Notes under the pieces: model-generated
What the model saw: only the letters and a program-made list of their open reading frames with translations
The model's database searches: none
Told to the model about the DNA's origin: nothing
Shown here: positions 22,982-32,653 of the stretch, in pieces
Position numbering within the stretch: the stretch's first letter is position 1
Layout: each line of letters begins with the position of its first letter
Source of the DNA: Hysterangium stoloniferum
Taxonomy: Eukaryota; Basidiomycota; Agaricomycetes; Hysterangiales; Hysterangiaceae
Assembly (NCBI GenBank): GCA_015178975.1
Contig: WHVD01000098.1
Span: 248,001 to 312,000 of the forward strand
DNA length: 64,000 nt
Direction: 5' to 3'
Position numbers and translations under genes: made by a program

Positions 22982-23587
22982 TGTGAGAGGTACTGTGAAA
23001 TATACTCTGAAATATAGTCTGGATGAGTCCACACTATATTTCCATTATTATTTCTATTTTTCTCTCTATTTTATTATATGCATATATTTAGTTCAACAAC
23101 CTATGCATTCAGTACATAGACTCTTGTGGGCACATATGCACCAGACCTATGTATTCTAGCACCTATAGTTAGAACTCAGACATTTTTACCCTGAAACCAT
23201 GACTTGCCCAGACACCCACTTAGTGTCCTGCAAGTTGTGATTGGGTATCATCTCAACTGTCACAGATGGGCCTTAACTATCAGTGCAATCACTGTTTCGA
23301 ACTATACTAGTCAAAACTCGATCCATTATCTCAATCTGTGTGTACTAAATCTGTGCTACTCTGTTTGTTCGACTCTCTTGTTATTTCCTTAATCACTAGA
23401 GCAGTCACTCAGAATCGTACTTCAAAGTCGATTCTCTTCCAGTCATCTTACATAGCTATCTATTCTACTTAAGATAGCTAATCCTTTCAACCATATTGAA
23501 CTAGATGGTCAATACATTGTCATGTCATACCTAAATGGTTGATATTCTTCATATATAGAATGGTTAGAACTTCCACCACTCTTCACA
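22982..23587. repeat. LTR-5 copy, short form
   Basis: It runs TGTGAGAGGTACTGTGAAAT...CACTCTTCACA, with inverted ends TGTGA/TCACA. It matches both ends of the longer copy at 26155-27854 and lacks about 1.1 kb of its middle. The flanks (GGCAC and GGAGG) do not match, so it is not a simple solo insertion. Confidence 0.8.
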
Positions 23588-24074
23588 GGAGGTTACTGGT
23601 AAGATGTGGAACATGGAGAACTCTTTCAAACTCTATTATTATATTTCCTTTGCCTTTAGGCTTGACGCACACAGCTCCTATCCTTGCAGACATAATCATG
23701 TGTCCATTTGCAACTTGGATAGGAATTTGAAATGGTTTATAACTTGAAAACCAGTGACAATGTGGAGTCATGTGCAAAGAAGCACCTGTATCAGCAGTCC
23801 AATCAGAACTAGCACAGACAAGGAGAGCACAAGATGGATTGGAAATGTCAGGAATGAAAGCACTTGCATTTCCAGCAGACTCTGGCTGTTTTTCTGCTGA
23901 TGCTTTGTCAGAGACATCAGTATCACCTTTGGCTGCCTTTCCCTTTTTACACTCCTTCTTCCTCTGCTCTAGTTGGTCCAGTGCCTTCTTCTGTGCCCAT
24001 TTATAGAAAGTACAATCATCTTGTATATAAGAGGGACACTTGCAGAAGGTACAAATGGAATTATCAGAAGACAT
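23588..24074 (-). pseudogene. Ty1/copia gag end and protease
   Basis: From an ATG at 24074 the minus strand reads SICTFCKCPSYIQDDCTFYK, which looks like a copia zinc knuckle whose His has become Tyr, then a Lys-rich stretch, and DWTADTGASLHMTPH, the copia protease active site (DTGAS). It continues to FERVLHVPHLTSNLL, the usual end of copia protease, and is then cut by LTR-5. The integrase is absent here. Confidence 0.8.
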
Positions 24075-24097
24075 GCTTGGAGGGTTTGATACATTTC

Positions 24098-24204
24098 TTT
24101 GTGATGTGTTAGTCTTATTTTAGTAGTTGTTTTCACAAAAAAGCACAGCTCATACTGTACTTTTCTAGTGAAATATTATTAAAATAAGACTAATACATCA
24201 CAAA
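24098..24204. mobile_element. 107-base inverted-repeat (MITE-like) element
   Basis: The left arm TTTGTGATGTGTTAGTCTTA (on through 24122) and the right arm (24180-24204) are reverse complements over 25 bases with one mismatch. The 57-base centre has no coding capacity. A related arm is found at 8475-8500. No clear target repeat was seen. It starts 24 bases from the ATG of the copia fragment, so a role as a leader hairpin cannot be ruled out. Confidence 0.6.
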
Positions 24205-24527
24205 TTGGTGGACATTCTGGGAAATACTGTGTTCAATTAGCAGTTCAAGTAGCAGTTCAGTTTCTTAAGTAGTTTACTGATTACAAACAGGCCTTATATT
24301 ATCTCAAGGAATTCACCTTTATAAGGCCTTATTAAAAAGGAACACCAACTGTTGGGACTGGTTCTTAAATTAAGACAGTCTTTAGTTCTCCTGAAAATAA
24401 CCAGGTAGTCACTCCTGTGCCTCTGGGATTAAGCTCTTTAGCTGACAACTGAGTGTTCAGTAAATTAGCTCCTTTAGTTTACTTAGTTACATTAGTTTAT
24501 ATTCATACATATCTGTTTCATATATAT
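24205..24527. other. no recognised feature
   Basis: AT-rich spacer with short direct repeats (AGCAGTTCAAGTAGCAGTTC near 24239). No coding signal. Confidence 0.4.
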
Positions 24528-24654
24528 ACATATTCACATATTCACATATTCACATATTCACATATTCACATATTCACATATTCACATATTCACATATTCA
24601 CATATTCACATATTCACATACTGTATTCACATATTCACATATTCACATATTCAC
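24528..24654. repeat. 8-base tandem array (CACATATT)
   Basis: About 15 units of CACATATT, interrupted once by CTGTATT near 24620. Any open frame through it is an artefact. Confidence 0.95.
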
Positions 24655-24703
24655 GTTATTCACATCTAACTGCTACATTTTAAAAGCCTCCAATGTTAGC
24701 AAC

Positions 24704-25737
24704 TGTTAAGAGTCATATGTGGAGCTTATTGGAGGGTTTCTGGAGAAACCTGTGGGAAAGCTGGTAGGACTTGGCTTCAGCTTATAGGCTGCACCCTCAT
24801 GAGATCATTTCATCCAATTTCAGATGGGCAGATGGGAATCCCAGGGAGTCCAGGAGGGATTCGTGGGTTGAGAGGTCAGGGAGTTGACTGTGGGAATCCC
24901 GTGGAAGTTGAGGGGTTGGGCAGAGATGAGTCAGGGGTTGAGATAGATGGGTCAGGGGTCGGGTGATACTGTAGATGGGTCGGAGCCTGTGGGCTCCAAT
25001 GAGGTAAAGCACCAGTAGGACTTGGCTTCAGCTTATAGGCTGCACCCTCGTGAGATTGTGTTGTCCAATTTCAGACAGGTGGATGGGAATCCTGGGGAGT
25101 CTGGGAGGGGTTTGTGGGTTGAGTGATAGATGGGTCAGAGCCTGTGGGCTCTGACGAGGTAAAGCAGTGTATTTAAAAGAGAAGATTTAGAGCAGAAAAT
25201 GTGCTTGAGATTACTGGGGAGAATCTAAGCTGATTTTCTGACTGGATTGTATGTACAACATCTGCCAGACTATATAGACTGTGGAATGTATAATATACCA
25301 AATCCAGTAATAATGAAAACTAAACTAGCAAACATGAAATGAGATAAGTAAACACCAAACTTGGTGTTAGGAACAGAATGGGGCAGAGTGGAGTCTGAAT
25401 CGTGACAGGTTGTTAAACCATAATGGGAATGGGGTGGGAGTGGAGTCTGAAGTGTGACAGGTCATTTTACCATAATGGGAACAGGGCTCAGTTAGAGAGC
25501 TGTCAGGTTTTCTGAGTGGGGTCCAGTGACTGGTGTGTGGGACAGGGTCAGAGATAGACCGGAGTGGGTTCCAGCGGGTATTCCAGTGACTGATACATGA
25601 AGTAATAAAGGTCGAGTGTGGACAGGTCTGACATCTGGAGTCCAGTGGGTATTCCGGTAAACTGATAATTGGTGCATGTAGGGTGCAGGTGCATATAAGT
25701 TAGTGCCCAGAGTCCAGCAGGTTTTCTGGTCATAACA
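24704..25737 (-). repeat. LTR-A copy with internal duplication
   Basis: It starts TGTTAAGAGTCATATGTGG and ends GGTCATAACA. The block GTAGGACTTGGCTTCAGCTT occurs twice (from about 24766 and about 25014), so the first part of the LTR is duplicated and the copy is about 200 bases longer than usual. It is followed directly by a polypurine tract (minus strand) and the antisense gene, as expected of the 3' LTR of a minus-strand element. Confidence 0.85.
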
Positions 25738-25751
25738 GTACCCTCCCTTTA
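25738..25751 (-). promoter_or_regulatory. polypurine tract of the LTR-A element
   Basis: On the minus strand the bases just before the LTR read AAAGGGAGGGTAC. This is where plus-strand DNA synthesis is primed. The equivalent tract in G3 is CAAAGGGAGGATAC and in element 2 AAATGGGGGGATAC. Confidence 0.7.
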
Positions 25752-25886
25752 TGCCGAAGTCCCAAAGAGGCTCTAGAACTTGATAAGGTTTTGTCAGCTA
25801 CACACATGTGTCAGAAAGTCATGTCAGTTACATGTATGTGTCAAAGAATCACATGATCTGGAAGGTAAGGTTCAGACATGATGAGC

Positions 25887-25896
25887 CTATATAAAA
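25887..25896 (+). promoter_or_regulatory. TATA-like box of antisense gene copy 1
   Basis: CTATATAAAA lies 57 bases before the ATG at 25944. The matching box in copy 2 is at 30135-30145. Confidence 0.55.
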
Positions 25897-25943
25897 AATT
25901 GAAAAAATTGAAAATTTCTTCTTCTTTATTACCCCCATCATCA

Positions 25944-28553
25944 ATGGGTCCCAAATCAACGCCATGCAAACCAGTGCCAACTGCTGAGCCCTCCACAGGC
26001 ACTTCATATTGGGCTCCACTCACCACTGCCCAAATCCTGGTGCAGCGGGAGGAGCAGCTGACAATGAGAGGAGGTGGAGAGGAAGGCCAAGGAGGCTGAG
26101 GAACAGTTGGACAGAGAATACCAGGCAGCACTGGTTGCAGAGAAAGAGGCCGAGTGTGAGAGGTACTGTGAAATACACTCTGAAATACAGTCCAGATGAG
26201 CCCACACTATATTTCCATTATTATTTCTATTTTTATCTCTATCTTATTATATGCACAAGGCTGTGACCTGTGGGGGGCAAGCCCCCACCATGCTACCATC
26301 CCACAACTTTACTCGGTCACTTCACAACCTGGTGAATCAATAATAATGAGCAGTTATATCTGTCTTGGAATAGCATTTTCAAATACTTGATCACATAACC
26401 TTTGTATTACCTTCTGTGACCACTTCTGTACATTCCAGCTTTCCATTTATTCTCATTCAGAGACTTATTTTAAAGTGATTAATGTTTACATTATTCAGAA
26501 TACTTCTGAAAATTCACTGAACCTAAAAAATGTAAGTCAGTCTCCTTTTGGAACCTTGCTGAATACTTACTCATGGATCAATAATAACATTCTTAAATAC
26601 TACATATTTGGCTTGGAATAGTATTTTCATTCTTAATTTGTTTCTCTTCATACCCCACTTTCCTTCCATTCCACTCATGTCTGTCATTGAATCTTTTAGT
26701 ATAAATTATTGTCTTGTATTCTACTAATCTCCAGTTCAAACATTGATTTAGAACCTTTGGGTTAAGAACCACATTGTTCAGGCCCCTATGTGTATTTTCA
26801 ACCTATATATACTGTCCCCTAGCATGGTGATACTCAGCAACACACCCACTTAATGCTTTCCTTTTCCAACCACTCTATCTCAGTTCTGTTCTAATGACAT
26901 TCTATTATTCCTTACATCACTTCACCATATTATTTGCCATCTCAGAATATTCATCTTTTTTTTTGTTGTCTTGTATTCCTCTTCTTAATATCCAGTTCTG
27001 TTTCCCAATTTCCTTTGTTCTCTGAATATCAAATCTCCACCTTCAGCTCTGTGCTTCCATTTATTTTAGTATACATAAAACCCCATGATGTACACTACTA
27101 TCCTTCAGTTTGATTATTGACTTACATAAAATACTCATGTAGAATCCCACTCTCATCTTTAGAGGTGTATGCAATAATACCTTCATTTACTTTTAAGTTT
27201 GCTAGTGTCTGCCAGACTGAGACTTATGACCCTTTTTGACCTTAGCCTCTGAACCCCCATTTACAGCTACATTTTTAGAATCCCCCTCTCATGTTTAGAA
27301 GCTGATGGAATAATACCTTCAAAGTATTGTTCATACTGCTTAATCCTTTTGCTGGTGTCTGGCCAGACTGAGACTTACTGTATGTACTCTAGTGCCTATA
27401 GTTAGAACTCAGACACTTTTTACCCTGTAACCATGACTTGCTCAGACACCCACTTAGTGTCCTGCAAGTTGTGATTGGGGTATCATCTCGACTGTCACAG
27501 ATGGGCCTTAACTGTCAGCACAATCACTGTTTCAAACTATACTAGTCAAAACTCGAACCGTTATCTCAATCTGCATGGACTACATCCATGCTACTCCATT
27601 TATTCGACTCGCTTGTTGTTTCTTTAATCACTAGAGCAGTCGCTCAGAATTGCACTTCAAAGTCAATTCTCTTTCAGTCGTCTTAGCTATCTATTCTACT
27701 TAAGATAGCTAATCCTTTCAGCCATATTGAACTAGATAGTCAATGCACACTTTGGTCTGTATTAGACTTAGATAGTCAATACATTGTCATGTCGTACCTA
27801 AATGGTCGATATTCTTTGTATATAGAACAGTTAGAACTTCCACCACTCTTCACACTGAGGAGCAGAGGAAGAGGGATGAGGAGGAGGCTGTGTGGGCTGC
27901 CATGGAGCAAGCCAAGGCAGCTGTGGAGAGAGCTGCAGTTGCCACAGGTAAAGTAAGTACTGGTGATCCACAAAGTCGACTTTACTGATTCTGCCCTTTT
28001 AGTGCAAAGTGGTAGAGGTCGAGTCCAAGTCTGAGGGGGAGCTGGAGAGCCCCCAAAAGGTGAGTCTTGGATCCATGGGATATTCCAGGGACTAACCATG
28101 TCAACAGAAGGCAAGGAAAGTGGCTCCAGTCCACCTGCAAGTCAAGAACAATCCACAATGCTCCGGTTGTAATGACTGGAACACTGACTGCCATCAGAAG
28201 TCTGGGGCAGGGACCAGGTTGTTGGCAATGTGTGCACCTCAAAGTGAGGTGCTCACTTGTCCACAAGCCCATGGGATCCATGGCGTGAGAAGTGAGTGGG
28301 TCAGACAGGCCCATGGGCTTGGAGGAGGTCCTGGGATGGATAGCTGGGGCCATAGAGTACCAAAATGAGTTGCTTGAGAAGAGCAACCGGGTGCAAGTAG
28401 TTGTGGTGAAAGAACTCTGGGGGCTCCATGAGGAGTTTTGGACATTCCTGGTGGAGTATGGCATTATGTGTATGCAGAACTGCAAATCATGAGTTCTGAG
28501 GAGCCCAGCTCAGATGAGGATGGGGTTTTCGCAGAGATAGCAGAGCTCCCACA
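25944..28553 (+). pseudogene. antisense Zn2Cys6 gene of LTR-A element, copy 1
   Basis: It starts MGPKSTPCKPVPTAEPSTG. A Glu/Arg-rich helical stretch is cut at 26154 by a solo LTR-5 and resumes at 27860 (EEQRKRDEEEAVWAAMEQAK). An intron (GTAAGT... at about 27950) and a second one with a GTGAGT donor (about 28060) follow; the second exon reads CKVVEVESKSEGELESPQK. The cluster at 28159-28252 begins CSGCNDWNTDC but a one-base insertion disturbs its second half. The end is lost to an LTR-A insertion at 28554. It is homologous to copy 2 at 30196-31218. Confidence 0.75.
26155..27854. repeat. solo LTR-5, long form, target repeat CCGAG/CTGAG
   Basis: It runs TGTGAGAGGTACTGTGAAAT...CACTCTTCACA inside the antisense gene. 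CCGAG (26150-26154) and CTGAG (27855-27859) are the target repeats, differing by one C-to-T at a CG site. It is 1.7 kb long and has no recognised coding. Confidence 0.8.
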
Positions 28554-29160
28554 TGTTAGGGTACGTACATGGTGGGTTTCCAGAGAAACCCGCAGAATAT
28601 CTGGTAGGACTTGGCTTCAGCTTATAGGCTGCACCCTCGTGAGATCGTGTTGTCCAATTTCAGACAGGCGGACAGGAATCCCAGGGAGTCCAGGTGGGGT
28701 TCATGGGTTGAGGGGTTGTAGGTCGGAGGTCATGGGTTGAGGGGTCGTGAGTTGAGATAGATAAGAGAGATAGATGTGCCAGAGCCCATGGGCTCTGACT
28801 AGTGTGAGTGGTGTAATTCAAGTAGGAGTTTAGAGTGGAAATGTATTAGATTACTGGGGGGAATCTAAGCTGATTTTCTGACTGGATTGTATGTACAACA
28901 TCTGCCAGACTAAATAGACTGTGGAATGAATGACATACCAAATCCAGTAATAATGAAACGAAACTAGCAAAACATAAAATGAGAATAGTAAACACCAAAT
29001 TTGGTGTTAGGAAAAGGATGGAACAGAGCGGAGTCCAAATCATGACAAATCATAAACCATAACAGGAAACAGAGTGGGAGCAGAGTCCAAATCATGACAA
29101 GTCATTTGACTAAAATGGGAATGGGGCTCTGTTAGAGGGATGACGGGTTTTCTGAGCGGG
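28554..29160 (-). repeat. LTR-A copy, truncated by the next LTR-A
   Basis: It starts TGTTAGGGTACG and runs to GTTTTCTGAGCGGG, about three quarters of the LTR. It then stops exactly at the first base of the LTR at 29161. The missing last quarter is not found after 37294. Confidence 0.85.
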
Positions 29161-29994
29161 TGTTAGGATACACACACAGGCCGGGTCTCCGGAGAAACCT
29201 GTGGGATATCCAGTAGGACTTGGCTTCAGCTTATAGGCTGCACCCTCCCTAAATCGTGTTGTCCAATTTTGAACAGGTGGACAGGAATCCCAGGGAGTCC
29301 GGGCAGGGGTCGTGGGTCGTAGGTCAGAGGTCGGAGGTCGTGGGTCGTGAGGTGTGAGTTGTGAGTCGAGATGGTCAAGAGAGATAGATGTGCCGGAGCC
29401 TGTGGGCTCCGACTAGTGCGAGCGGTGTGAATCAAGCAAGGGTTTTAGAGCAGAAAATGTTATTAGATTACTGGGGGGAATCTAAGCTAATTTTCTGACT
29501 GGATTGTATGTACAACATCTGCCAGTTTATATAGACCATGGAATGCATGACATACCAAATCCAGTAATGATGAAATGAAACTAACAAAACATAAAACAGG
29601 AATAGTAAACACCAAGTTTGGTGTTAGGAACGGGACGGAACGGAGCAGAGTCCGAATCGTGACAAAGCATAACCCATAACGGGAAACGGAGCAGGAGCGG
29701 AGTCCTAAATTGTGACAGGTCATTTGACTAAAACAGGAACAGGGCTCGATTAGAGCAGTGATGGGATTCTGAGCAGGGTCCAGTGACTGATGCGTGGGAC
29801 AAAGACGGACATAGACAGAGATGGAGTCCGGGGGAAGTCTGGTGACTGATATGTGTCTTAATGAGGTCAAATGTAACGAGTCTTGTTATACGGAGTCCAG
29901 GCGGGAAATCCTATAAACAGACAATTGGTGCTTGTAGCGCGTGGGGGTGTATGTGTTAGTGCCCAGAGTCCGGTGGGATTGTCCGGTCATAACA
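29161..29994 (-). repeat. 3' LTR of the LTR-A element
   Basis: 834 bases, TGTTAGGATACACACAC to GTCCGGTCATAACA. It is very similar to 36457-37294; most differences are C/T or G/A at CG sites. The next base is already inside the leader of the antisense gene: GTACCCTCC of the polypurine tract seen at 25738 is missing. Confidence 0.92.
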
Positions 29995-30134
29995 CTTTAT
30001 GCCGAAGTCCCAAAGAGGCTCTAGACCTAGATAAGGTTCTTGTCGGCTACACACATATGTCAAAAGTCATGTCGGTTACACGTATGTGTCAAAGAGTCAT
30101 GTGATCTGGAAGGTAAGGTTCAAATGTGGCGAGC

Positions 30135-30145
30135 CTATATATAAA
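30135..30145 (+). promoter_or_regulatory. TATA-like box of antisense gene copy 2
   Basis: CTATATATAAA lies about 60 bases before the ATG at 30196. The leader TTTCTTCTTCTTTATTACCC that follows is shared with copy 1. Confidence 0.6.
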
Positions 30146-30195
30146 TTTGAAAAAATAGAAATTTCTTCTTCTTTATTACCCCCATCATCGATACA

Positions 30196-31218
30196 ATGGG
30201 ACCAAAGCCCACGCTGCGCAAGCCTATGCCAACCACCAGGCCCTCCATGGGCAGTCAGTACCGGGCGCCACTCCCCGCTGCCCAAATTTTGGCACAGTGG
30301 GACGAGCAACATTGACAGCGAGAAGAGGCGGAACGAGAAGCCTGAGAGGTGGAGGAGGCCCTGAATAGGGAGTACCAGGTGGCAGTGGCCGTGGAGGAAG
30401 AGGCTGTGAGGCAGAAACAGAAGGATGAGGAGGAGGCTGTGTGGGTGGCCATGGAGAAGGCCAGGGTGGCGGCAGAGAAAGCCCGGGTGGCCGTGGAGAG
30501 AGCCGCGATTGTTGCAGGAAAGGTAAGTCCCATCATTCGACTTGTTGTGTTTTTCTTTGACTTGGTGTTTCAGTGCAAGGCAGCAGAAGTCGAGTCCGAG
30601 TCTGAGGGAGAGGCAGAGAGCCCCAACAAGCTAAATTTCGGGTCTGTGGGAATACCGTGGAGCTAACTGTATCAACAGAAAGCAAGGAAGGCGGCGCCAG
30701 TCTGCCTACCGACTTGGAACGACCCGCGGTGTTCCGGTTGTAATGACCGGAACACTGAGTGTAATTGGAAGTCCGGCCGGGGCCCGGGATGTTACCAGTG
30801 CGCACACCTCAAGGCGAGGTGCTCGCTCATTCATGAGCAGGCCACAGGGTCCGGTAGTACACGGGAAAGTGGCGGGTCGGATGGATACTCTGGTCTGGAG
30901 GAGGTTTTGGGACGGATCGCTGATGGGATTGAAGCCCAAAACGAGTTGCTCCAGAAGGGCAACAAGGTCAGTGTTGTCATGGCCACTGATCTCCGCGCAA
31001 TCCACGGGGACCATTTCACATTTCTGAGGGACTATGCAGGGTTTGTATGTGAGAAGCCAGAGGAGGGGAGTTCTGAGGAGGCCAGTTCAGATGAGGAGGG
31101 GGTGCCCACAGAGGTCGCGGAACTAACCGAGGAGATGAATGCCACAGGAAAGGCTGAGGCGGGAAAACAGGAGGCGGGGAAAAAGAACAGCCCCATCAAT
31201 GTAGATGAAGAAGAGTAG
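30196..31218 (+). pseudogene. antisense Zn2Cys6 gene of LTR-A element, copy 2
   Basis: Predicted order: a basic/Pro N-terminus (MGPKPTLRKPMPTTRPSMG), a Glu/Ala/Arg-rich coiled-coil-like helix to 30522, an intron (30523-30573, GTAAGT...TTTCAG), an acidic exon (VESESEGEAESPNK), a second intron ending TCAACAG at about 30678, then CSGCNDRNTEC and CYQCAHLKARC (30730-30822). This is C-x2-C-x6-C-x9-C-x2-C-x6-C, the fungal binuclear zinc cluster that binds DNA in Gal4-type regulators. A helical region and an acidic tail ending INVDEEE follow; stop at 31216. Two in-frame TGA (near 30315 and 30350) and a donor changed to CT (after SPNK) make this copy a likely pseudogene. Its function is unknown; a DNA-binding regulator of the element or of host genes is possible. 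Confidence 0.78.
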
Positions 31219-31410
31219 TAGTAATAATAATTTTTTTGAATATAAAGTAAAATGTGAAAAAAAAACATAAAAGTCAAAGTCAGAGTCCATGGGTAATCTG
31301 CTTGAGGACTTGACAAGACATGTCAGAACCTGTAAAAGCAAAGAGAGACATAGGGCGACAGGGAATAATGAAAATGAGTCCAAACGTAACACGGGGTCCG
31401 CGGAGTGTGG

Positions 31411-32653
31411 TCAGAGAGACGATAATGGTCCAGGTTTGAGTGGATAAGCTGTATGAAAGTCAGTAACGATTTCCGTGGCATTACCGAGTTCTGTGGCCAA
31501 AATCCATGAGGTTTCTTCATCGGTGCCCTCGTAACCCGCCCACTTGACCAAGTAAAGCAGTTTACAAGTGCATCGACGCTTGTCAATTTTTGAATCTAAA
31601 ATCTGTGAGATTTCAAACTCAGGTTCTCCGTCAATAATGACAGGAGGAGGCGGAGATTGCATGCGATCCAGGATAGTGTTAGCAGTACAAGGTTCTAGCA
31701 TAGAAACATGAAATACTGGGTGTACCACACACATGCTATCCGGAAGCCGTAGAGTCCAAGAGACTGAACCTACTTGTGCAATGATTTCAAACAGACCTAA
31801 ATATTTTTCAGCAAGCTTTTTTGATGGACGGGTAGTCCGAAAGAATTGAGCTTTGACATAAACACGGTCGCCAATCTTGAAATTGGGTGGCGGGATCCGG
31901 TGTTTGTCCGCTGAATGTTGGTATTGCTCTTGGGCGGACAATATTGCAGTCCGGAGTTCCTCGTGGAGCTCGTGGAGGTCCATGGTGAACTCTTGAGCGT
32001 GAGCGGAGGTGAGATTTCGTTCTGGATGTACTGTAATATTGGGATTATATCCTTTATTTGCAAAGAACGGGGAAACACCAGTAGTGGCTGAGGGTGCATT
32101 GTTGTAAGCAAATTCTGCAAGTGGTAACAAGGATTTCCAATTGTCCTGTTGGTAGTTGCAATATATGTGGAGGTATTGTTCCAATGTCTGGTTGACGCGT
32201 TCGGTTTGTCCGTCGCCTTCCGGGTGATGTCCGGACGTGAAATGTAATGTCATGTCCAAGGATTTTCCGAGGGATCTAAAGAAGTGAGACACGAACTCTG
32301 ATCCTCGATCAGAAGTCACGTGGGATGGAACTCCGTGCTTGGAAAATACATGGATAATGAAAAGTTCCGCTAACTGCACGGACATAATTGTGTCATATGT
32401 AGGGATGAATGTACTGTACCTTGTTTTGAGAATCTGTCAACAACGACTAGAATGGCGGAAAAGCCTTCGGAATCTGGTAGGTATTCAATGAAATCCATAG
32501 AGATAGAATTCCACAGTTGTTCTGGTACCGGGAGTTGTTTCAAAAGGCTGTATGGCTTGTGTCGCTGAGATTTCGAGCGGGGACAAGTAGTGCAAGATTT
32601 ACAATAGTGCTTAACAAATCCATGGAGTCCGGGCCAAGTATATTCTCTTCTTA
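31411..32653 (-). pseudogene. LTR-A element integrase and chromodomain
   Basis: The open frame below 32385 reads TSDRGSEFVSHFFRSLGK (second Asp), HPEGDGQTERVNQTLEQYL (Glu block), [32 protein letters not shown], then LLYLVKWAGYEGTDEETSW, a chromodomain, and stops at 31411. The zinc domain and first Asp block (WNSISMDFIEYLPDSEG) lie between 32385 and 32653 in shifted frames. The stop lies about 190 bases from the convergent stop of the antisense gene. Confidence 0.9.

Noticed and set aside
24528..24654. CRISPR-like array
   Set aside because: Units are 8 bases with no spacers, and the genome is eukaryotic.
24453..24683. His/Ile/Tyr repeat frame
   Set aside because: It is read through the CACATATT tandem array.
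28554..29994. Two adjacent LTRs as one tandem element
   Set aside because: The first LTR stops in its last quarter exactly where the second begins, so this is an insertion or join and not a complete LTR pair.
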